From CAZFLM01 sp964519955 (lineage in GTDB: Bacteria; Armatimonadota; Chthonomonadetes; Chthonomonadales; CAJBBX01): a stretch of DNA of 64,000 nucleotides. Location: the NCBI GenBank assembly GCA_964519955.1, contig CAZFLM010000002.1, positions 110,009 to 174,008 on the forward strand. The letters are read 5' to 3'. The translations under genes were made by a program, and so were the position numbers. Below are positions 1-8,091 of this stretch, in pieces; within the stretch, counting starts at the first letter, position 1, and each line of letters opens with the position of its first letter. The notes under the pieces were generated by a model that was not told the DNA's origin, made no database searches, and saw only the letters and a program-made list of their open reading frames with translations.

Positions 1-586
1 CCTCGCGCACGCGCCGGCCAGCGTTCCGCAGCGGCGGCCCGAAGCGCCAGAGCACCACGGCGAACACGACGGGGATCGGCAGCCCGATGATGGCCAGCGT
101 AGGATTGCTGCCGAACAGGAGGAACACGGCAACGACGGCGGTCAGGAGGTTGGTAATGACCTCGACGAGCGTGGAGGAGTAAAGCCCCTGCAGCGCCTCG
201 ACGTCGTTCTGCACGACGGACATGATGCCGCCGGTGCGGCGGGCGTCGAAGTACGCCATGGGCAGGGCGTGCAGGTGCTTGAACAGGTCGCGGCGGAGGT
301 CGCGGGCGGCCCGTTCGCCGACCTGCGCGAAGAGGTAGGCCCGAACGAGGCCCAGCACGGTGCCGGCGAGCGCCACGGAGGTGCCGACGACCGTGACGAG
401 CGTGAGGGTGCGGAGCCGCTCCTCCGGCGTGCCGCCCTGCACCCACAGCACCTTGTCGACCATCAGCCGGCTGACGTAGGGCCACAGGAACCCGGACGCG
501 GCCACGCCGAGCGCGCACGCTAGCGCGGCAAGCTGCATGCCCCAGTAGGGCCCCATGTACCGTAGAGCGCGCCTCAGAATGGCCAA
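1..586 (-). CDS. ABC exporter (MsbA/LmrA type), N-terminal membrane part, cut by window edge
   Basis: About 195 codons of the amino-terminal half of an ABC exporter; the ATPase half lies beyond the left edge. The translation has hydrophobic segments (AALACALGVAASGFLWPYVS near the start, then two more) and the conserved exporter stretch RDLFKHLHALPMAYFDARRT followed by GGIMSVVQNDVEALQ, which marks a type-1 exporter transmembrane domain. I chose a TTG start at 586 because AGAGG lies about 10 bases upstream; the first in-frame ATG, at 556, falls inside the first conserved segment. It should be an inner-membrane homodimer or heterodimer. The substrate (lipid, peptide or drug) cannot be told from this part. 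Confidence 0.85.
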   Translation of the reverse strand, partial: MAILRRALRYMGPYWGMQLAALACALGVAASGFLWPYVSRLMVDKVLWVQGGTPEERLRTLTLVTVVGTSVALAGTVLGLVRAYLFAQVGERAARDLRRDLFKHLHALPMAYFDARRTGGIMSVVQNDVEALQGLYSSTLVEVITNLLTAVVAVFLLFGSNPTLAIIGLPIPVVFAVVLWRFGPPLRNAGRRVRE

Positions 587-699
587 GGGTGGGTACCTCT
601 CGATGGGTGGGATCGTGCAACTCGGCGACGCGACTGGGCGTGTTTGCCTCCACTACGGAGCACCCCACCGTCGCGATCCACCGTGGTGTGGCAAACGAT

Positions 700-732
700 G
701 CGGCCCTCCCACTGGATGGTTGGAAGGGCCGC
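700..732 (-). terminator. Possible terminator of the zeta-like kinase operon
   Basis: An 8-bp perfect inverted repeat, GCGGCCCT/AGGGCCGC, with a 17-base loop lies about 25 bases past the stop of the small partner gene. On the minus strand only a weak T stretch (TCGTTTG) follows the stem, so it may be a weak intrinsic terminator or just an RNA stabiliser. Confidence 0.4.
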
Positions 733-756
733 GCACTACCGGCGGGCTTGCGAGCG

Positions 757-969
757 CTAGTCGACGTCGGACACGACAATATCGTCAGGCGCGACGACGA
801 CCACGCGGCCGTCCTCCCAGCCGACGACATACTGCCCGCGCTCCTTGTGCTCGCGCATGGCCTTCGCGATCGCCCTGCGTCCGGCCTCTATCACGGGGTG
901 GGTGCAGTGCCCATCGCTGCGACCCGCCCCGTTCAGCTCTGAGCGTACTTCCTCAGCAGTCGGTTCCAT
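757..969 (-). CDS. Small protein paired with zeta-like kinase (putative antitoxin)
   Basis: A 70-residue acidic protein. Its start overlaps the end of the upstream kinase gene by 37 bases, so the two are surely cotranscribed. It has a predicted amphipathic helix (VIEAGRRAIAKAMREHKERG) followed by a short beta-like tail (YVVGWEDGRVVVVAPDDI). I know of small proteins with this helix plus V-W-E-D-G-K/R-V-V-V tail next to zeta-type P-loop kinases in other bacteria, so an antitoxin or partner role is reasonable but inferred from position. The toxin-first gene order differs from classical epsilon-zeta. Confidence 0.7.
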   Translation of the reverse strand: MEPTAEEVRSELNGAGRSDGHCTHPVIEAGRRAIAKAMREHKERGQYVVGWEDGRVVVVAPDDIVVSDVD

Positions 970-1493
970 GCGTCACCATCCCAGATCTCGTTCGGCCCGA
1001 TCGCCACTGGGCGAAGGCTGCCCACAACCGAGGCGTCGGCCACGGTCCACGTATCGGCCATCGGCAGATACGTGGCGAACAGGTTCTGCAGCCCGGCCTC
1101 GTAGCGCCTGCGGATGACCGGCTCCGGTATGGAGTGGCCTCCCCGACGCACGCGCTCCTCCACCCGCGCCACGGCCATGTCGGCACTGGGCAGATAGAGG
1201 AAGACCAGCTCGAACGCGTAGCCCCGCGCCCTCATGCGGGCGAGCCAGCCAGCGAACGACCGCGTCGCCAGAGTGGTTTCCACGGCGAAGTCGGCGCCGG
1301 CCGCCTCCAGATCACGCCAGCGACGCAGCAGCTCCCTGCCGGCGGCCAGATCGCGCGCCGGGCCATCGGGCAACTCCATGGCGGCCGCGAAGTCGTCGGC
1401 ATTCAGGTACACCGTACCAGCCGGCACCAACTCCGTGGCAACGGTGGACTTGCCGGCGCCGTTCGGGCCGGCGATCAGCATCACCCTCGGCAT
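933..1493 (-). CDS. Zeta-toxin-like P-loop kinase
   Basis: A 186-residue protein with a Walker A motif at residues 9-17 (GPNGAGKST), then NADDFAA at the position where zeta toxins bind the sugar nucleotide, and a downstream arginine-rich stretch (MAVARVEERVRRGGHSIP) typical of the lid of the zeta toxin/COG4185 family. Zeta toxins phosphorylate UDP-N-acetylglucosamine and poison wall synthesis; related chromosomal kinases may have other substrates. It starts at an ATG directly followed by the P-loop strand, as usual for the family. The gene overlaps a 70-residue partner downstream. The family is clear; toxicity is unproven. Confidence 0.85.
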   Translation of the reverse strand: MPRVMLIAGPNGAGKSTVATELVPAGTVYLNADDFAAAMELPDGPARDLAAGRELLRRWRDLEAAGADFAVETTLATRSFAGWLARMRARGYAFELVFLYLPSADMAVARVEERVRRGGHSIPEPVIRRRYEAGLQNLFATYLPMADTWTVADASVVGSLRPVAIGPNEIWDGDAWNRLLRKYAQS

Positions 1494-1533
1494 CGCTCGG
1501 CCGCCGCGTCTATGTCCATTCTACCAAGGTTGT

Positions 1534-2166
1534 CTACTTCGCGGCCCGCGCCTGAAGCCAGGGCTTGATCGCCTTGCCGATGGCGAGCTGGGCCGCGCGC
1601 TGCTCGTGCGGGGTCTTCGGGCCGCCGCTCACCACCGTCACCAGAGGAGTCACCAGCACGGCGCCGGCGGCCTTCAGCGGGTCTTCCTTGGTGGTGCTGT
1701 CCATCCACACCTTGCGGGCGTTCAGGGCCACCTTCGCCTTCTTTACGTCGACCACGATCAGATCGACGGTGCAGGTGGACTTGGTCTTGGGCCCGAGCCC
1801 GATCCAGATGCTGCGCGTGTGCCACTGGCAGCGGCCCGTCACGACGAAGTCGACGTCCAGCTTGCGGCCCAGCGCGATCAACTGCTTCGCGGACGGCAGC
1901 ACCTCGCGATCCGGCTCGGCCGACCGACCCATCTCCTTCCAGGCGTCGCGCACCCTCGTCTCGGCGATGATGTCCAGCGACGACGTGCTCAGAATGTCCG
2001 TCACGCGCTCTTTGGCGGTCTTGACCGCGCCCGGCGTGCCCTTCAGGTAGATCCACGGCAGCACGGCCACCGAACCAGCCTCGCCGCCCTGGATGGTCTG
2101 CGCCCCGGCGCCAAGCGCCCCGGCGAGCAACAGCCCCGCAACCAACCCCATCACGATCCGCTTCAT
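1534..2166 (-). CDS. Exported protein of unknown function
   Basis: A 210-residue protein starting at MKRIVMG, chosen because GGAGG lies just upstream of this ATG. Residues 1-23 are a standard Sec signal peptide ending in GAGAQ. The mature part starts with a strand (SVAVLPWIYLKG), followed by a helix with TAKERVTDIL and the segments LIALGRKLDVDFVVTGRCQW and STCTVDLIVVDVKKAKV. This order, a first strand ending in LPW, a helix and a strand ending in VTG, resembles periplasmic CsgG/TolB-N-like modules that collect lipoprotein or surface signals, but I cannot assign a family. It stands alone, 244 bases after the polymerase gene. Confidence 0.75.
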   Translation of the reverse strand: MKRIVMGLVAGLLLAGALGAGAQTIQGGEAGSVAVLPWIYLKGTPGAVKTAKERVTDILSTSSLDIIAETRVRDAWKEMGRSAEPDREVLPSAKQLIALGRKLDVDFVVTGRCQWHTRSIWIGLGPKTKSTCTVDLIVVDVKKAKVALNARKVWMDSTTKEDPLKAAGAVLVTPLVTVVSGGPKTPHEQRAAQLAIGKAIKPWLQARAAK

Positions 2167-2410
2167 ACTGCCTCCTTTCGGCCAACCCACAGCCGGCGGG
2201 CACGGAGACCCGCCCTCCAGCAGCGACTACGGCTTTGTGAACATGGATGTTCAGGATGCATACGATGACGGGCAAATGCTCTTGCGCGGCTGCCCACATT
2301 CCGCATACGCACTGGCCGAGGGCGGGTTGGCGCCCCAGGGGGCGCAACGTGCCGCAACCGCCTTCATCCTGCCCATCCTGTACATCGATGCAGAACGAGC
2401 CCCTGAACGC

Positions 2411-4612
2411 CTACTCCTCGAACAGGCCCAACTGCCCGGTGCCTGCCAGGCCGTTCGGGCCGGGGCGTGGGATGAGGCGGTCGAACCCCTCCCCCACGGC
2501 CTCGCGCAGGCGGCACGCGAACTTGTAGAGCTTGTCCATGTAGTACCCTACGTTCTCGGACTCGGGCGCGTACTGCTCCAGCTTCGCCAGCGTCCCATCC
2601 GCACGCTCGTACACGGTGATGTAGTCGCCCACGGCCGTGTTCGCCGCCACCGCCGCCGACCGTACCTTGGCGGAACTCTGGAACGTCTTGTCCGTCACCC
2701 GCTCGCGCCGCGCCAGCTTCTCGATGGGCACCTGGTGGTTGAGGATGTCCTCGATGAGCCGCGCGTAGAGATCCGCCAGGTCGTCCAGGCGGCGCTCCAG
2801 AAGCAGGTCGACCGCCGCCGCGATGAACTCCCGCCCGAATGGCTCGTCGGCCCTCGAGCGGAGCGACGCTCCCTTGAAGGTCTTCTTCCCGTCGTAACCG
2901 TGGAGCACGTAGTTCTTCGTCTTGAGCGACACCATCGTCTGGAAGCGCCCGTCGAACGCGAGCCGAATGCCCTCCGGCAGCGTGCTCCCGATCCGCTCGA
3001 TGTACGCGCGCTCCGCCTCCTCGCCCGCGATGCTCTCGTCCGGCACGAAGTAGACGCCATCCGTGTCGATCTCGATGATGCGGCTGCCGGTGGCCTCCAT
3101 CTCGTCGGCGATCTTCTGCACGATGGCGCGCCCATGCTCCGTCACCGAGCCGGCCGCGTCCGGGTCGTTGAAGTTGAACCCCGCCGCGCCGAGGTAGCCG
3201 TAGAACGAGTTGATGAGCACCTTGAACGAGTTCTGCAGCCCGTCCCAGTAGTGCTTCTCGGTCCCCTCCGCGCTCTTCACCTTGCCCTTCGCCTCGATGC
3301 GCCGCCGCGTCAACTCCCGCAGGGCGGGCAGGAACACGTCGAGCACGTCGTGCGCCGGCTTGATGTGGTGCGTGAGCATGATGCTCGGGTACAGGCTCTC
3401 GACGTCCGCCTTCACCACCCGGTCGATGACGCCCGTGGCGCGGATGTCCGTGTAGCCGCCCGCCACCGACCGCGTCGGCTGGGGCCGCGGGATGGCGCAG
3501 CCGCGGGCCAGATAGGCGCGAACGAGCAGGCTGTTGATCTTCTCGCCCGAGCCGGAGACCGCGACGGTGTGGTAGGCGTCCGGCACCATCTGCGTCTGGT
3601 AGAACTCGGTCGCGGTGACCAGCTCTGCGAGGCGCCCGGTCTCCAGGATGTCGTGGGTGGCGTACTCGCGCACCAGGTCGGGGTCGTCGCGGTAGATCTC
3701 CGTGATCCGCGCCCGATCGACCAGGACGCGCTCCTCCTCCGCCAGGCCATAGGCGCGCGCGACCTCCTTCAGCCCGTAGCTGCTGAGCGCGCCCTTCGCC
3801 CAGTCGAAGCGCTGCACCGCCAGGTACGTGTCGATGACGTGGCGCCCGTAGATCGTGACCGGGGTGAAGGGGCGCGTGATGCCGCCGATGGCGAAGTTGC
3901 GCTCCGACCCGTACCGCGGCTCCGAGCCATCGCGCCCGAGCCCCAGCCGCGCGCCGACCTTCTCCGCCCGCTTGGTGAGGAAGGGCAGGTCGAAGCCGTA
4001 GATGTTGTGCCCCTCGATGATGTCCGGGTCGCGCTGCCGCACGAGGGCCGCGAACCGCTCCAGGATGTCCCGCTCCTCGCCGACCAGCGTGTCGAGCAGG
4101 CCGCGGTTGTCGCCGACGGCGATGATGAGGATGCGGTTCTCCTCCGGCGAGAGCCCCTCCGTCTCGATGTCCACCTGCATGCGGTGGGTATCCGCCATCG
4201 CCAGGCCCTTGAAGAGCGTGACGCCCAGGCGCAGCATCGCGAGGCGGGTCGGGTTCGGGTAGGTGAAGTGCTCGACGTGGCGGTCGCGCAGCCCGAAGCG
4301 CGCCTCCTGGTACGCGCGCCGGTCGTCGAACTCGTAGAGCCAGACGAACCCCGTCCCCGCCAGCCGCGTCGGCGCCACGCCCATGCCCGGCTCCTCGGCG
4401 AGTGTCAGCAGCCAGGGCCGGAAGGGGCGCTCCTCGCGCACGACGGTGTCGTCGGGCCGCCGCACCCACAGCGCCAGCCTGTCCTCGCCGCCCTCCGCCG
4501 CAACCACGCGCATCGTGGGATCCGCCCCGAAGAGCACGGGGTCCAGCGTGTAGGGTGGCGGTGGCGGCGGGGCAAGATCGGCCTCGTCGAAGAGGGACAT
4601 CTGGTCAGCCAT
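2411..4612 (-). CDS. Family-B DNA polymerase with 3'-5' exonuclease
   Basis: A 733-residue DNA polymerase with every catalytic motif of family B. Proofreading exonuclease: Exo I VDIETEG (D148, E150), Exo II GHNIYGFDLPF (N203, D208), Exo III YATHDILET (D321). Polymerase: motif A DVESLYPSIM (D403), motif B KVLINSFYGYLG (K464 region), motif C EIDTDGVYF (D516, D518). It should be active in both functions. It is slightly shorter than E. coli Pol II (783). The first residues, MADQMSLFDE, could hold a clamp-binding peptide (QMSLF resembles QLSLF), as in Pol II. Its start overlaps the stop of the upstream paralogue gene by 8 bases (ATGGCTGA), so it is translated as the last gene of that operon. Likely roles are repair or translesion synthesis. 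Confidence 0.95.
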   Translation of the reverse strand: MADQMSLFDEADLAPPPPPPYTLDPVLFGADPTMRVVAAEGGEDRLALWVRRPDDTVVREERPFRPWLLTLAEEPGMGVAPTRLAGTGFVWLYEFDDRRAYQEARFGLRDRHVEHFTYPNPTRLAMLRLGVTLFKGLAMADTHRMQVDIETEGLSPEENRILIIAVGDNRGLLDTLVGEERDILERFAALVRQRDPDIIEGHNIYGFDLPFLTKRAEKVGARLGLGRDGSEPRYGSERNFAIGGITRPFTPVTIYGRHVIDTYLAVQRFDWAKGALSSYGLKEVARAYGLAEEERVLVDRARITEIYRDDPDLVREYATHDILETGRLAELVTATEFYQTQMVPDAYHTVAVSGSGEKINSLLVRAYLARGCAIPRPQPTRSVAGGYTDIRATGVIDRVVKADVESLYPSIMLTHHIKPAHDVLDVFLPALRELTRRRIEAKGKVKSAEGTEKHYWDGLQNSFKVLINSFYGYLGAAGFNFNDPDAAGSVTEHGRAIVQKIADEMEATGSRIIEIDTDGVYFVPDESIAGEEAERAYIERIGSTLPEGIRLAFDGRFQTMVSLKTKNYVLHGYDGKKTFKGASLRSRADEPFGREFIAAAVDLLLERRLDDLADLYARLIEDILNHQVPIEKLARRERVTDKTFQSSAKVRSAAVAANTAVGDYITVYERADGTLAKLEQYAPESENVGYYMDKLYKFACRLREAVGEGFDRLIPRPGPNGLAGTGQLGLFEE

Positions 4613-5447
4613 GCGCGTTGGTCACCTCGGCATCGTCGCCCGCGTCAGGTTCGGCGGGGCGTAGGAGTTTCGTTTCGTCGCCGGCCCCCGAACCACCTGC
4701 CGGACGGAGCAGCGTGGCATCGGCCGGGGCGTCCGCGGGGCGGAGGAGGGTGGCGACCTGGCGCTCTTCCGCAGCGAGGGCCTCGAACTCGACAAGTGCG
4801 ACTTGTGCGCGTGCGCGCAGGCCCTTGTCGCGCTGGGCCGCCCCGCCACCTTTCGCGAGTCTGCCTACCGCGTCGCGGCACGATGGGTCGCCCGCTCGCA
4901 GGAAGGCACCCATCGCGGCATCTGATAGGTCGGGTGGCCCGAGTAGGATGACGCCAATGAGGCGACGGCGGCGCGAGTCGCCCAGTTCGACCCACTCGCT
5001 GCCGCTCACCCGAGCGAGGGCCCGCGCCAGTGCGTGGCTGAAGGCGCCGTGGTTAGCCACACCCATTGGGAGCAGCCCATCCACGAGCGCGTCGAGCTTC
5101 GTCTCGTCCCCGCACGCATCCAACAACCCCGCCAGTCGCCTTCCCAGACGGGTCTGCCCACCAGCAAGCGCCAACACCAGTCCGACGAACCACCCTAGGT
5201 TGCCCACGATTCCGGGTCCAGCGGCAGGATGAAGTCTGGCGTCGATCGACGCCCAGACGATGAACACCAGAAAGAAGATGACAGCTACGCGAGGCCACCA
5301 CTTCCGCTGCTCGCGCAGGAATGCCGCGAACACCGCCTCAACCACCTCCGGCGTCATGGCCTCGAACGCGCCCGCCGCCTTCAGCCGCTCGAAGTCGCGC
5401 ACCGAGCGCATCGCCCGCACCTGGGCCGCCGCGTCCTGGTCAGCCAT
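4605..5447 (-). CDS. Two-TM alpha-helical repeat protein with TLLRPA tail, paralogue 1
   Basis: A 280-residue member of a four-gene tandem family. It begins with the shared head (QVRAMRSVRDFERLKAAGAF), then two membrane segments (around VAVIFFLVFIVWASI and GWFVGLVLALAGG), then an alpha-helical region resembling HEAT-like repeats (units such as LDALVDGLLPMG and GAFLRAGDPSCRDAVGRLAK), and a tail with three LLRPA repeats (ATLLRPA, ATLLRPA, TKLLRPA). It is the most divergent copy. The start at MADQ was chosen by comparison with the paralogues and because GGAGGT in the previous gene's end lies 8 bases upstream. Its stop overlaps the polymerase start by 8 bases. No known family recognised. Confidence 0.85.
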   Translation of the reverse strand: MADQDAAAQVRAMRSVRDFERLKAAGAFEAMTPEVVEAVFAAFLREQRKWWPRVAVIFFLVFIVWASIDARLHPAAGPGIVGNLGWFVGLVLALAGGQTRLGRRLAGLLDACGDETKLDALVDGLLPMGVANHGAFSHALARALARVSGSEWVELGDSRRRRLIGVILLGPPDLSDAAMGAFLRAGDPSCRDAVGRLAKGGGAAQRDKGLRARAQVALVEFEALAAEERQVATLLRPADAPADATLLRPAGGSGAGDETKLLRPAEPDAGDDAEVTNAHG

Positions 5448-6279
5448 GCGCCTCGACCTCCTGCGCGGGCGCCTCGGCAGGCCGGAGCAACGCCGCGTCG
5501 TCGCCATGCGGGGCGCCTTCGGCCGGGCGCAGCAACGTCGCATCGGCAGGGGCATCTGCGGGGCGGAGGAGGGTGGCAGCCTGGCGCTCCTTCTCGCGTG
5601 CGGCATCCAGCTTCGGCATCGCCTCCTTGGCTGCTTGCCAGAGATCTGCGTGCTTCTTCGCGAGCCCCTTCCCTTCCGCCAGGCGCGCCACCCGGTCGTA
5701 GCAGGAGGTGTCGCCCATGCGGACGAGGCCCCGAACGGCGGCCGCCGCCAGGTCAGTGTTGCCGGCGGTGAGCGCCACGCTCAGGCGCTTGCGCTGCTCG
5801 GGCGTGAGGCGGGCGGCATCCTCCGTCGCCAGCCGAGGGAGCAGGCGGCAGAGCGCGCCGGCGAGCGCGCTCCGGGTGCCACACTCGTGCGCGTCGAGGG
5901 CATCAAGCAGAGGCCCCACCGTGCGCGTGTCGTCGAGGCGGGTGATCAGGACCGCGAGCCGACGGTGGAGTGGGGTTGCAGCCGCCGCCGCGCCAACGCC
6001 CGACGCAGCCATACCGAACCCGCCCGCCATGCCGCCGAGATCCGGTAGGCGGAACACGTGCTCGACTAGTTTCGCGGCGACCATACACAGCGCCCCGCTC
6101 AGCAGCGCGGCCGTCCAGAACCGCCGGGGCTTCTTCCGGTTCTCGCGCGCGAACACCTCGAACAGCGCGGCCAGCGCGTCGCCGTCAAGGTCGCGGAGCG
6201 TGTACTTGGCCCCCAGCCGCTCGAAGTCGCGCACCGAGCGCATCGCCCGCACCTGCGCCGCCACGTCCTGCTCAGCCAT
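5440..6279 (-). CDS. Two-TM alpha-helical repeat protein with TLLRPA tail, paralogue 2
   Basis: A 279-residue paralogue. Head MAEQDVAAQVRAMRSVRDFE, the segment ARENRKKPRRFW just before the first membrane helix (AALLSGALCMVAAKLVEHVF), a second Gly/Ala-rich membrane helix, then alpha-helical repeats ending in GDTSCYDRVARLAEGKGLAK, and a tail with ATLLRPA, ATLLRPA and AALLRPA (the third copy lacks the threonine). The two-helix hairpin would place head and tail on the same side of the membrane, probably the cytoplasm (inference). It overlaps the next gene by ATGGCTGA, and its EVEAHG end encodes that gene's Shine-Dalgarno sequence. Most similar to paralogue 4. Confidence 0.85.
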   Translation of the reverse strand: MAEQDVAAQVRAMRSVRDFERLGAKYTLRDLDGDALAALFEVFARENRKKPRRFWTAALLSGALCMVAAKLVEHVFRLPDLGGMAGGFGMAASGVGAAAAATPLHRRLAVLITRLDDTRTVGPLLDALDAHECGTRSALAGALCRLLPRLATEDAARLTPEQRKRLSVALTAGNTDLAAAAVRGLVRMGDTSCYDRVARLAEGKGLAKKHADLWQAAKEAMPKLDAAREKERQAATLLRPADAPADATLLRPAEGAPHGDDAALLRPAEAPAQEVEAHG

Positions 6280-7108
6280 GCGCCTCGACCTCCCGCGCGG
6301 GCTCCTCGGCGGGGCGGAGCAGCGTCGCGTCGTCGCCATGCGGGGCGCCGTCAGCCGGGCGCAGAAGCGTCGCATCGGCGGGCGCGTCGGCAGGGCGGAG
6401 GAGGGTGGCGGCCTGGCGTTGGCGGGCCTGTTCCGCCTCTAGGTCGGGTAGCGCGTCCTTGGCGGCTTGCCACACATCCGCGTGCTTCTTGGCCATTCCC
6501 TTCTCCTCCGCCAGGCGCTCCATCTGGCTGAGACACGAAGCGTCGCGCAGGCGTGCGAGGGCCCGCATCGCTTCGACGGCCACACCCGGCGGACCGCTGG
6601 TCAGGATCTCGACCAGGTACCGGCGTTCGGCGCGGCCGAACGAGAAGCCGTTGCGCCCGTCTACGCAGGCGAGAGCGCGCACCAGCAGCGGGGCAGCCAC
6701 GACACGCGCGGCAGGATCATCCGAGCGGACCACCTCAAGCAGCTCCCGTAGCGCACGCACCCCGTCGATGACGTCGAGGTGCCCGATGATGCTTCGCTGG
6801 AGCGGGGTCTCGTGGCATCGAGTCAGCCCCATCGCCAGACACACCAGCGAGAGCCAGGCGCACGCCCGCCAGTCGACGCCCGAGTGGGGAAACGCCACGT
6901 AGGTGAGCAGAAGGCCCGCCGCGAACACGACAAGCGCGACGGCCGCCGCACCGACCCACTGCCGCCCGCTATCGCGCGCATGCCGCGCGATCAGCGCGCT
7001 CGTCAGGCCGCGCTTGTACTCCTCGAACGCGCCCGCCGCCTTCAGCCGCTCGAAGTCGCGCACGGAGCGCATCACCCGCACCTGGGCCGCCACGTCCTGC
7101 TCAGCCAT
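6272..7108 (-). CDS. Two-TM alpha-helical repeat protein with TLLRPA tail, paralogue 3
   Basis: A 278-residue paralogue. It shares the head (MAEQDVAAQVRVMRSVRDFE) and tail (three perfect ATLLRPA copies) with its neighbours, but the middle is different: membrane segments AAAVALVVFAAGLLLTYVAF and ACAWLSLVCLAMGL, then helices such as LDVIDGVRALRELLEVVRSD and GVAVEAMRALARLRDASCLS. Conserved ends around a divergent middle suggest that head and tail are the functional contact points. The start is set by the GGGAGGTCGAGGCGC-ATG junction shared with the other copies. Cotranscribed, with 8-base overlaps on both sides. Confidence 0.85.
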   Translation of the reverse strand: MAEQDVAAQVRVMRSVRDFERLKAAGAFEEYKRGLTSALIARHARDSGRQWVGAAAVALVVFAAGLLLTYVAFPHSGVDWRACAWLSLVCLAMGLTRCHETPLQRSIIGHLDVIDGVRALRELLEVVRSDDPAARVVAAPLLVRALACVDGRNGFSFGRAERRYLVEILTSGPPGVAVEAMRALARLRDASCLSQMERLAEEKGMAKKHADVWQAAKDALPDLEAEQARQRQAATLLRPADAPADATLLRPADGAPHGDDATLLRPAEEPAREVEAHG

Positions 7109-7955
7109 GCGCCTCGACCTCCCCGGCGGGCTCGTCGGCGGGCCGGGGCAGCGTCGCGTCGTCCCCGTGCGGCGCGCCGTCGGCCGGGCGGAGGAGCGTG
7201 GCGTCAGCGGGCGCTTCCGCGGGGCGGAGAAGGGTAGCGGCCTGGCGCTCCTTCTCGCGCAGGGCCTCAAGCTCCGGCAGCGCGGCCTGAGCGGCCAGCA
7301 TGAGGTCGGCGTGCTTCTTCGCGAGGCCCTTCCCCTCCGCCAGACGCGCCGCGCGGTCGTAGCAGGACGTATCGCCGATGCGAACCAGGCCTCGGAGGGT
7401 GGCACTCGCCAGGTCCGCGTCGACGCCGGCCAGCATCGTGCCCAGGCGCTTGCGCTGCTCGGTGGTAAGGAGCGCGGAATGCTCCGGAGCAAGGCCGGGA
7501 AGGAGGCGCTTCAGGGCGCCGACCGCCGCCTTGCGGCTGGAGACGTCCTGCCGGTCCAGCGCATCTGTCAGAGCGCCGACGACCCGCACGTCGTCGAGGT
7601 CGGCGATCAGGACGGCCAGGCGGCGCTGCAGCGGGGTCGCGGCACAGGCGGCGCCGATGCCCATAGCGACCATGCCGAACACTCCCGACCCGCCGCCCAG
7701 ATGCCTGAGGTGGAAGACGTCCTGCAACAGCCCCAGAAGGAGTCCCCAGGCCACCATGCTGAGAACCATGGCTGCCCAGAACCGCCGGGGCTTCTTCCGG
7801 TTCTCACGGGCGAAGACGTCCAGCACGGCAGCCAGCGCGTCGCCGTCGAGGTCGCCGAACGCCCCGGCCGCCTTCAGCCGCTCGAAATCGGCGGCGCTGC
7901 GCATGGCGCGGATCTGGTCGGAGATGGTCAGTTCGGCGGAGTCGGTGGCAGGCAT
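7101..7955 (-). CDS. Two-TM alpha-helical repeat protein with TLLRPA tail, paralogue 4 (first in operon)
   Basis: A 284-residue paralogue, first of the four. Head MPATDSAELTISDQIRAMRS, ARENRKKPRRFW before the first membrane helix, helical repeats with GDTSCYDRAARLAEGKGLAK, and a tail with ATLLRPA, ATLLRPA and ATLPRPA (the third carries L to P). I chose the ATG at 7955 because GGAGGAG lies 9 bases upstream and it aligns with the other starts. An in-frame ATG at 8084, 7 bases after the Uma2 stop, would add 43 Pro/Ser-rich residues; I see no ribosome binding site for it, but coupling to Uma2 cannot be excluded. Confidence 0.82.
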   Translation of the reverse strand: MPATDSAELTISDQIRAMRSAADFERLKAAGAFGDLDGDALAAVLDVFARENRKKPRRFWAAMVLSMVAWGLLLGLLQDVFHLRHLGGGSGVFGMVAMGIGAACAATPLQRRLAVLIADLDDVRVVGALTDALDRQDVSSRKAAVGALKRLLPGLAPEHSALLTTEQRKRLGTMLAGVDADLASATLRGLVRIGDTSCYDRAARLAEGKGLAKKHADLMLAAQAALPELEALREKERQAATLLRPAEAPADATLLRPADGAPHGDDATLPRPADEPAGEVEAHG

Positions 7956-8091
7956 GTTCGGATGCTCCTCCACCGTTGGACGAACGGGCCGATCCGCTGG
8001 CTTCAGGGGTGCAGCCCCAGGAGGCGACAACGAGGTAGAAGAGGAACCGCCGTCGTCGGGAACAGCAGGTGTATCGGTGCTCATGGCGTGG

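Noticed and set aside
933..1493. Chloramphenicol phosphotransferase or shikimate/gluconate kinase
   Set aside because: The NADDF motif after the P-loop and the overlapping small partner gene fit the zeta/COG4185 family better.
2093..4951. A 952-codon open frame on the plus strand opposite the polymerase and paralogue genes
   Set aside because: It is antisense to a gene with complete polymerase motifs; its translation is Arg/Pro/Leu-biased without domains, as expected from GC-rich codon structure on the opposite strand.
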